Shown: positions 5,275 to 9,510 of the stretch, in pieces
Layout: each line of letters opens with the position of its first letter
Position numbering within the stretch: the first letter of the stretch is position 1
Assembly: GCA_018304565.1 (NCBI GenBank)
Contig: JAGVVX010000031.1
Coordinates: forward strand, 1 to 9,510
Direction: 5' to 3'
Length of the DNA: 9,510 nucleotides
Origin: Candidatus Aenigmatarchaeota archaeon
GTDB lineage: Archaea > Aenigmatarchaeota > Aenigmatarchaeia > GW2011-AR5
The notes under the pieces: model-generated
The model's database searches: none
What the model saw: the letters and a program-made list of their open reading frames with translations, nothing else
What the model was told of the DNA's origin: nothing
Program-made: the position numbers and the translations under genes

Positions 5275-5525
5275 TCGTAAGCAGTTCCTCTTTTCTCTAT
5301 TCTGGATATGAGTATAATCTTATCTTTCCATATAATTGTATAGACAATTCTTATTTTGCCGATACGTATTCTGAAAGTATCTTTCAAGCCTTCAAGCTTT
5401 TTGACATCATAGCTTTTAGCTGGTACAGGATCAAATTCGAGATACTTTAGAACTTCTTCGATTCTTTTATCATAAATAGCATCAAATTCTTTCTTTGCTC
5501 TTCGAGAAAGTTCTACTGCAAACAT
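5271..5525 (-). CDS. RelE/ParE-family toxin
   Basis: An 84-residue protein of the RelE/ParE fold. The N-terminal strand and helix are FAVELSRRAKKEFDAIYDK (2-20). These are followed by IEEVLKYLEFDPVPAKSYDVKKLEGLKDTFRIRIGKIRIVYTI (22-64, key words YDVKKLEG and FRIRIGKIRIVY) and a final strand with KIILISRIEKRGTAYD. The family either cleaves ribosome-bound mRNA (RelE) or poisons gyrase (ParE). The DVKKLxG...RIRxGxxRIVY pattern is the RelE-like version, with Arg52, Arg54 and Arg78 as candidate functional residues. Length is normal and complete. The start at 5525 is supported by CTTAAG centred 26.5 nt upstream. Its stop shares TTAA (5271-5274) with the convergent antitoxin's stop. Confidence 0.85.
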   Translation of the reverse strand: MFAVELSRRAKKEFDAIYDKRIEEVLKYLEFDPVPAKSYDVKKLEGLKDTFRIRIGKIRIVYTIIWKDKIILISRIEKRGTAYD

Positions 5526-5548
5526 ACAAGTATATGATTTCGTGGATT

Positions 5549-5554
5549 CTTAAG
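5549..5554 (-). promoter_or_regulatory. Candidate TATA box of the RelE/ParE toxin
   Basis: CTTAAG is centred 26.5 nt upstream of the toxin ATG at 5525 and is preceded, on the minus strand, by the purine-rich CCAAA that could act as a BRE. The match to a TATA consensus is weak, which would fit lower expression than the antitoxin's strong box. Confidence 0.35.
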
Positions 5555-5630
5555 TTTGGAAAATTTATCTGAACTTTGACCATTATGCGAGGGGTCGGAT
5601 TTGAACCGACGAACGGACTAACCGACAAGG

Positions 5631-5709
5631 TATCTTACAAAGCGTATGACACACTTTGTGTGTCTGTCGGCTTCTCTGAGCTACGCCTTAGTCCTAAGCT
5701 TCGCCTTAG
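5631..5709 (-). other. Anticodon-loop intron of tRNA-Leu with internal tandem repeat
   Basis: About 78 nt between the UAA anticodon and the 3' anticodon strand; the exact ends (36/37 or 37/38) are ambiguous. It contains a perfect 7-bp hairpin, GACACAC-TTT-GTGTGTC on the plus strand (5648-5664). A second pairing joins GCGTA (5642-5646) to TACGC (5682-5686). An 18-bp direct tandem repeat (5675-5692 and 5693-5710 on the plus strand) has 15 of 18 identical positions, and its second copy reaches the 5' splice junction. Confidence 0.6.
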
Positions 5710-5726
5710 TTAATCTTGCGCCTTTT

Positions 5727-5771
5727 TCTGTAATCCTTTCCGTTAACGCTTTTCGCGTGAGCCGGAAAGGG
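5727..5771 (-). other. Probable D-loop intron of tRNA-Leu
   Basis: The Leu-like D loop (minus strand GGTCTAA, ending at 5772) should be followed within a base or two by AGGC. Instead about 45 nt intervene before AAAGGC. The insert folds well: CCTTTCCG (minus, 5770-5763) pairs with CGGAAAGG (5742-5735), and inside it ACGC-GAAAA-GCGT forms a 4-bp hairpin. Exact splice sites cannot be set by eye. Confidence 0.55.
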
Positions 5772-5806
5772 TTAGACCATGCTTGGCTACCCTCGCAATA
5801 TTAGTA

Positions 5807-5822
5807 GGGAAACTGGTTTCCC
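5807..5822. repeat. GGGAAAC-TG-GTTTCCC inverted repeat at the tRNA-Leu promoter
   Basis: A perfect 7-bp inverted repeat with a 2-nt spacer lies between the tRNA-Leu TATA box (5827-5833) and the tRNA 5' end (5796), in the expected initiation region. It could be an operator or form a hairpin in the 5' leader removed by RNase P. It also lies upstream of the divergent purD promoter. Confidence 0.5.
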
Positions 5823-5826
5823 TTCC

Positions 5827-5833
5827 TTATAAA
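5827..5833 (-). promoter_or_regulatory. TATA box of tRNA-Leu
   Basis: TTATAAA (minus strand TTTATAA) is centred 34 nt upstream of tRNA-Leu base 1, which leaves room for a start site a few nucleotides before the mature 5' end. Confidence 0.5.
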
Positions 5834-5854
5834 CCTACCCTTCCAGTCAAACTA

Positions 5855-5867
5855 TTTTAAATTTTAA
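5855..5867 (+). promoter_or_regulatory. TATA box of the PurD-like gene
   Basis: TTTTAAATTTTAA; its TTTTAAA core is centred 25 nt upstream of the ATG at 5883. There is no Shine-Dalgarno sequence, so a leaderless mRNA is likely. It is separate from the tRNA-Leu box, so the two divergent promoters sit side by side. Confidence 0.5.
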
Positions 5868-5882
5868 TGTTATAGAAAACCA

Positions 5883-7241
5883 ATGTCTGACACAGTCATG
5901 CTTATTGGTTCTGGCACAAGGGAACACAAGATGGCTAAGGCACTTAATGCCTCACCTCATGTTGGAAAAATTATTTGGGCTCCTGGTAATGCAGGCGCTT
6001 ATTCGCTTGATAAGGTCGTAAAAGGCTTGGATTACAACCAGCTTAAAAACCCAGGAGATTATCTGGCACTTGCAAAAGAAGCCGGCGTTCAATTTGCAAC
6101 TACAGGCATGGAGCAGTATCTGTTTCAAGGCATGGCAGACACGTTTCGCGACAATGGAATAAGATTCTTCGGGCCCGGCATCATTGGCGCTGAATTGGAG
6201 CGCCAGAAAGCAATCGCAAAGTGTTACTTGACTGAATGGGGAGTGCCCACGGCAGATTTCGGGATTTTTGCAAGTGCGGAGAAAGCGGGCACCCATGTTT
6301 TTTCCGAACCTCCTGATAAATATGTCAAGGTTTCCGGTCCGGCGTTAGGCAAAGGTGCGTTGCATGCAAGAAATAGCACAGAAGCGATGGCTGCAATTTA
6401 CAGAGCCAAAAAAGAATTTGGCGATTCTGCAAAACTTCTTGTCATAGAAGATACAATGCTTGGAACAGAAGCCAGCGATCATGTTTTTATGAACACGCGT
6501 CCGCCTGAAGGAAGAAATCCGGTTCTTCTGCGGCAGAAGCTTTCAAAAGACTACAAGCGTGTTGGCGAGATATACAGGAAAGATGCTGCAGGCGGCATGG
6601 TAGCTAAGGGCGACGTTGGCGACCAGACAGGCGGGATGGCTGCATATTCTGTGCCTTCTTTCTGCACGGAAGAAGTTTCCCGGAACGTTCATGACAGGAT
6701 TCTATTGCCGATATTCAGCGGCTTGATGGATAGGGGCATAGAATACTGCGGTGTCATGTATACAGCGCTGATGATAGATAACAGGGGCAATCCGCGGGTC
6801 GTAGAGATCAATGTCAGACCAGGCAGCCCTGAATCAGAAGTCTCGGATGACGGAAAGGATGTTTATGAGGTCATGAATGGCGTTATTGACGGAACAATCG
6901 AACCGGGAGACGCAGGCCTTGTTAAAAAGTTTACTATTGGCATTGTTCTTGTTTCAGGCCCTGTTGATGGCCGTCCAGGTTATCCCGACCCAAATTACAA
7001 AAAAGGCTATCCGATTGAAGGCTTGGATGAGATTGACGAGGATGTGGGCGTTCTTTTAGGTGGAGTAATGTCCCCTGACGGCGGAAAAACGCACATTACA
7101 AGCGGTGGAAGGGTCATGATGCTGGTTGCTTCTGATGAAGATCCGAAGAAAGCCAAGGCAAAAGTTCTTGCAAACGCTGAGAGTGTAAGATATCCCAACA
7201 AATATTACCGCGACGATGTTGCTTACGAAGAAGGCGCTTAA
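5883..7241 (+). CDS. purD: PurD-like ATP-grasp enzyme (phosphoribosylamine-glycine ligase family), divergent
   Basis: A 452-residue homologue of GAR synthetase, which joins glycine to 5-phosphoribosylamine with ATP in step two of purine synthesis. The N-domain has VMLIGSGTREHKMAKAL (5-21) and APGNAGAYS (33-41), close to the family's GSGGREHA and APGNAG motifs. The linker IRFFGPG (93-99) matches, and the ATP-grasp domain contains GPALGKGALHARN (152-164), GTEASDH (194-200), YKRVG (224-228) and GDQTGGMAAYS (246-256). The metal site is VVEINVRPGSPESEV (306-320) with Glu308 and Asn310. The C-domain ends SGGRVMMLVAS...RYPNKYYRDDVAY. Oddities: R-P-G-S-P-E replaces the usual R-F-G-D-P-E, TGMEQYL (74-80) replaces the family's GPEAPL-like loop, and about 20 residues are inserted near 203-240. 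No other purine gene lies nearby. A related amide ligase with another substrate is possible. Its stop overlaps lysS by 4 nt. Confidence 0.85.
   Translation: MSDTVMLIGSGTREHKMAKALNASPHVGKIIWAPGNAGAYSLDKVVKGLDYNQLKNPGDYLALAKEAGVQFATTGMEQYLFQGMADTFRDNGIRFFGPGIIGAELERQKAIAKCYLTEWGVPTADFGIFASAEKAGTHVFSEPPDKYVKVSGPALGKGALHARNSTEAMAAIYRAKKEFGDSAKLLVIEDTMLGTEASDHVFMNTRPPEGRNPVLLRQKLSKDYKRVGEIYRKDAAGGMVAKGDVGDQTGGMAAYSVPSFCTEEVSRNVHDRILLPIFSGLMDRGIEYCGVMYTALMIDNRGNPRVVEINVRPGSPESEVSDDGKDVYEVMNGVIDGTIEPGDAGLVKKFTIGIVLVSGPVDGRPGYPDPNYKKGYPIEGLDEIDEDVGVLLGGVMSPDGGKTHITSGGRVMMLVASDEDPKKAKAKVLANAESVRYPNKYYRDDVAYEEGA
7238..7241. other. Overlapping convergent stop codons (TTAA)
   Basis: TTAA supplies the TAA stop of the PurD-like gene on the plus strand (7239-7241) and the TAA stop of lysS on the minus strand (7240-7238). 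There is no space for terminators between the genes, so each transcript must run into the other gene's 3' end. The same 4-bp arrangement occurs at 5271-5274. Confidence 0.9.
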
Positions 7242-8854
7242 TTTATTGCCCGGCCAAAAAGCCCCTTAACTTTATCCTTCCCTATCGTTATTATGAAAGG
7301 CCCAAGACGCGGGCCTGAGTCCCGGCCTATGAGAAGCTGGTAGCAGATGCCAAAGAGCCTCTTGGGCTCGACGTTGTTTTCCCTGGCAATTTCATATATG
7401 CGCGACTGCAGTTCCCCTTCTTTCTTGTATGCGTCAAGTTCGCTTGCCAGCTGAGCCAGCGCTTTCTTTTCGTTTTCATTCAAAGAGGAAACAAATTCTT
7501 TGCTTGCTGTTTCCCTGACATTGATTCTCATTTCCTCAGGCGCGTATTTTTCAACCCATGTTTTTGCCAGCTGCAGTCTCCTGGCTATTCTCTCGGTGTC
7601 TTTTTTGCCAGGGTTCTTTATGGCACCCATTGACTCCAGGAGATTTATTATCTCTTCCGTGCTTCTTCCTGCGTATACCTGGGAAATCATGGAAGCGATT
7701 GAATAGCTGATTTGCGGCATCTTGGCAGGCTTCTTTGTCTGAGAAAGCATGTATTCCCTTTTCAGCTGGCTGTCCCTTTTTTCATTTAGAGACTTTTCAC
7801 GGAAATAAACGCTTTCTGCTTCGTCATAGCGGTCGGCAAGCAGGAAAAGCTTGTTTGATTCCAGGTCAAATTCAATGACTGTCTGCGGCTGGTAGGAAAT
7901 CATCATGAACCGCAGCAGTTCAGGCTCTGCAAATTCCAGCCACTGCTTCAGCGATATTGCATTTCCTTTTGATCCGGATATTTTTTTCCCTTTTATCTGA
8001 ACGAATTCCCCGCCTACGAGAAGAGGCGGAGCATACTTGAAAATCTCTTCCGAAAAAACCTTTCCTGTGTCTACCGATCCGCTGGCGGCAAAATGATCTT
8101 TGCCGGCCGATTCAAATGTCGTTTTGAATATGTTCCATGTCGCCGGCCAATGCAGTCTCCATGGTAATTTTACATTGCCCTTCTTTGGTATAACCCGCCC
8201 TTCATGCCTGCAGCCTTTGGCATATTCGCGGTCTTGCGTGCATGAATAAGAAAGATGTTTGCCGTCCCAGCCGGTTGCATTTGTTGTGCCTGACCTGCCG
8301 CAGTTTTCGCATTTTACAATGACAGGCAGCCAGTTTTCAGGCTTGTCAGACCTTGTTATCTTTACCCAGATATCCCTTATCTTCCTTGCGCTGTTCAGGG
8401 CGGTTGTTATCGAATCATCATAAAGCCCTTTGTGGTAATTTTCATAAGAAGAGTGCCATTTTGGCCTCAGTCCGTATTCGTGCATCACGTCTTTTATCTC
8501 AGCGGTGAAATAATCCGCCCACGTTTCATGGCTATAATCGGGAGAAGGTGCTTCGTATATGGGCTTTCCAAGATGTTCCTTGAAATCTTCAGCATTAAGA
8601 TTCAGTCCGGCAGGCACTGCATCCAGATCGTCTGCATCGTCCACGAAAAAATTGAATTTAGCGTGTGTTCCAGCGTCTTCCAATGCCTGGAAAACAAGCC
8701 CCGGTATGAGCAGTTCAGTTCTTGCATTTCCGATATGGAAATAGCCGGAGGGCGTCCACATGCCGTGAACTACCTGTTTCTTGACTTTTCTTTTTTGCAT
8801 TTCCCCGGCTATCCTGTCAGCCCAGGTGTAGAACTCTATCTGCGCGTCCATCAT
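7238..8854 (-). CDS. lysS: Class I lysyl-tRNA synthetase
   Basis: A 538-residue cytosolic enzyme charging tRNA-Lys. It is the class I form typical of archaea and some bacteria, unrelated to the common class II LysRS. The Rossmann catalytic domain carries the HIGH-type signature HIGN (40-43) after HGMWTPSGYF (30-39), and the KMSKS-type signature KISGSK (291-296). Other class I LysRS hallmarks are FFVDDADDLDAVP (69-81) and GKDHFAASGSVDTG (251-264). A zinc-binding insert is formed by Cys182, Cys185, Cys205 and Cys215. The C-terminal ~200 residues are helical, the anticodon-binding cage. Length is normal. Two adjacent ATGs (8854 and 8851) make the start uncertain by one residue. The TATA box centred at 8880.5 lies 26.5 nt upstream of 8854. 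It is convergent with purD, sharing TTAA at 7238-7241. Confidence 0.95.
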   Translation of the reverse strand: MMDAQIEFYTWADRIAGEMQKRKVKKQVVHGMWTPSGYFHIGNARTELLIPGLVFQALEDAGTHAKFNFFVDDADDLDAVPAGLNLNAEDFKEHLGKPIYEAPSPDYSHETWADYFTAEIKDVMHEYGLRPKWHSSYENYHKGLYDDSITTALNSARKIRDIWVKITRSDKPENWLPVIVKCENCGRSGTTNATGWDGKHLSYSCTQDREYAKGCRHEGRVIPKKGNVKLPWRLHWPATWNIFKTTFESAGKDHFAASGSVDTGKVFSEEIFKYAPPLLVGGEFVQIKGKKISGSKGNAISLKQWLEFAEPELLRFMMISYQPQTVIEFDLESNKLFLLADRYDEAESVYFREKSLNEKRDSQLKREYMLSQTKKPAKMPQISYSIASMISQVYAGRSTEEIINLLESMGAIKNPGKKDTERIARRLQLAKTWVEKYAPEEMRINVRETASKEFVSSLNENEKKALAQLASELDAYKKEGELQSRIYEIARENNVEPKRLFGICYQLLIGRDSGPRLGPFIITIGKDKVKGLFGRAIN

Positions 8855-8876
8855 GATTTATACGCAGCGGAACTTT

Positions 8877-8884
8877 TATTAATA
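8877..8884. promoter_or_regulatory. Symmetric TATA box shared by lysS and the M50 protease gene
   Basis: TATTAATA is a perfect palindrome centred at 8880.5. The lysS ATG (8854, minus) and the M50 ATG (8907, plus) are each exactly 26.5 nt from the centre. There is no other TATA-like word in the 52-nt divergent interval, and no Shine-Dalgarno sequence before lysS, so both mRNAs are probably leaderless and share one TBP site. Confidence 0.6.
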
Positions 8885-8906
8885 TTCGCTGGCCATAAAA
8901 GTTAGG

Positions 8907-9510
8907 ATGCGCATAGTTTACTTCATACTAGGTTTCATACTATTCAGCCTCTTTCTGCTGTTCAGTGCCGGCTTCATCGATCTTAACGTTTTCTCGTTTT
9001 TGGCCTTCATTTCCATAGTAGCGTCAATAATCTTCAAGGACAGGAAGAACATCAAATTTACCGCAGGCATCCTGCTGATGCGCCGCACCAAGCGCTTCCG
9101 CGACACCATAGACAGCATAGCGCAAAGGCACAAAACATTCTGGAGCGCGTTCGGCACGATTGGTGTTGCTGTTGCCATTATCGTGATGCTTCTTGGCTCC
9201 TTTCTGCTTATAGACCAGTCAATCAAGATAGCAACCGGCGTGTTAAAGGACGGAGCCAGGCTCATACTTCCAGGTCCTGCAGCGTCGCTGGATGTACCTG
9301 GCGTGCTGTTCGTGCCTTGGTGGATATGGATCATCGCCATCGCATTTGTGATAGTACCGCACGAAACCATGCATGGCATCATGTGCAGGATTGACAAGGT
9401 GAGGATAAAATCAGTCGGCTGGATATTGCTGCTGGTTCTGCCCGGAGCCTTTGTGGAACCCGATGAGAAGCAGCTGGAAAAGCAGAGCCGCAAGACCAAG
9501 ATGCGCGTTT
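8907..9510 (+). CDS. M50-family (site-2-protease-like) membrane metalloprotease, 5' part
   Basis: The reading frame is open from this ATG to the window edge (201 codons), so the C-terminus is missing. It encodes a multi-spanning membrane protein, with hydrophobic segments at about 3-24, 28-43, 79-103, 132-158 and 168-182. The zinc-binding motif HETMH (152-156) lies inside the fourth, as expected for intramembrane proteases of the S2P/M50 family, with His152 and His156 as ligands and Glu153 catalytic. PGAFVEPDE (179-187) follows, a segment I associate with archaeal S2P-like proteins. The third zinc ligand, usually in an NxxPxxxxDG motif, would lie beyond the window. S2P enzymes cut membrane-anchored regulators or remnant peptides; the substrate here is unknown. 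The gene is divergent from lysS and uses the shared TATA box. A basic cytosolic loop (MRRTKRFRD, 58-66) orients the first membrane pair. Confidence 0.85.
   Translation, partial: MRIVYFILGFILFSLFLLFSAGFIDLNVFSFLAFISIVASIIFKDRKNIKFTAGILLMRRTKRFRDTIDSIAQRHKTFWSAFGTIGVAVAIIVMLLGSFLLIDQSIKIATGVLKDGARLILPGPAASLDVPGVLFVPWWIWIIAIAFVIVPHETMHGIMCRIDKVRIKSVGWILLLVLPGAFVEPDEKQLEKQSRKTKMRV

Larger units (their letters stand above)
5586..5796 (-). tRNA. tRNA-Leu (probably UAA) with two apparent introns
   Basis: On the minus strand the acceptor stem pairs GCGAGGG (5796-5790) with CCCTCGC (5593-5587), then discriminator A at 5586. D-arm GCC (5787-5785) pairs with GGC (5722-5720), with Leu-like D-loop AAGCATGGTC. 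The anticodon stem is GCAAG (5719-5715) with CTTGT (5629-5625), the last pair G-U. Loop bases A, T, then TAA (5712-5710) give a UAA anticodon. A long variable arm CGG-TTAGT-CCG plus TTC (5624-5611) marks a class II tRNA. The T arm is GTCGG, TTCAAAT, CCGAC. Discriminator A and the D loop favour Leu over Ser. About 45 nt interrupt the D loop and about 78 nt the anticodon loop. In this pairing base 26 appears missing; the alternative frame (CAAG/CTTG) would leave A31 opposite C39 and give no sensible Leu anticodon. The gene is secure; the isotype and splice sites less so. Confidence 0.8.

Noticed and set aside
5586..5796. tRNA-Ser reading of the class II tRNA
   Set aside because: Joining the anticodon loop differently gives AGA, but A34 is not expected in archaea, and discriminator A and the D-loop sequence fit Leu.
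8918..9499. 193-codon open frame on the minus strand
   Set aside because: It is antisense to the M50 protease frame, whose hydrophobic segments and HETMH motif are convincing. The minus-strand product is low-complexity Met/Ser-rich without recognisable domains.
1..9510. CRISPR array, insertion sequence, prophage or integrase site
   Set aside because: No regularly spaced repeats, transposase or integrase frames, or tRNA 3'-end direct repeats were seen. The only tandem repeat is the short one in the tRNA-Leu intron.

Overview
The window looks archaeal and comes from a compact genome, most likely a DPANN-type lineage; the lineage is inference. The archaeal signs are: a class I lysyl-tRNA synthetase; two tRNA genes interrupted by introns, one probably by two; a site-2-protease-like membrane protein; almost no Shine-Dalgarno sequences; and TATA-like boxes centred about 24-30 nt upstream of most start codons, as expected for leaderless archaeal mRNAs. 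Convergent genes abut or overlap by 4 nt.

Layout. 64-351: small acidic orphan protein. 438-1161: small winged-helix protein followed by a RelE-fold toxin, read as a toxin-antitoxin pair. 1163-1771 (minus): class I SAM methyltransferase. 1833-1973: tRNA-Glu(CUC) with an intron of about 66 nt, sharing a palindromic TATA box with the divergent methyltransferase. 1974-2122: non-coding, with three successive inverted repeats. 2135-2452: single-domain rhodanese. 2515-4356: full-length bacterial-type RecQ helicase, followed closely by a Trm9-like methyltransferase (4367-5002). 5104-5274 (plus) and 5271-5525 (minus): a RelB-like antitoxin and a RelE/ParE toxin facing each other with overlapping stop codons. 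5586-5796 (minus): tRNA-Leu, probably UAA, with apparent D-loop and anticodon-loop introns. 5883-7241: divergent PurD-like ATP-grasp protein. 7238-8854 (minus): class I LysRS. 8907 to the window end: 5' part of an M50 metalloprotease, divergent from lysS across a shared symmetric TATA box.

How the genes relate. Translation is the main theme: two tRNAs, LysRS, a probable wobble-uridine methyltransferase, and two RelE-fold toxins whose family usually cuts mRNA on the ribosome. RecQ adds DNA repair, and PurD-like adds nucleotide or related amide-ligase chemistry. I see no phage genes, transposase, CRISPR array or secretion cluster. The most unusual points are the convergent toxin-antitoxin arrangement, the doubly interrupted tRNA-Leu and the symmetric divergent promoters. 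None of these by itself shows a wholly new system.
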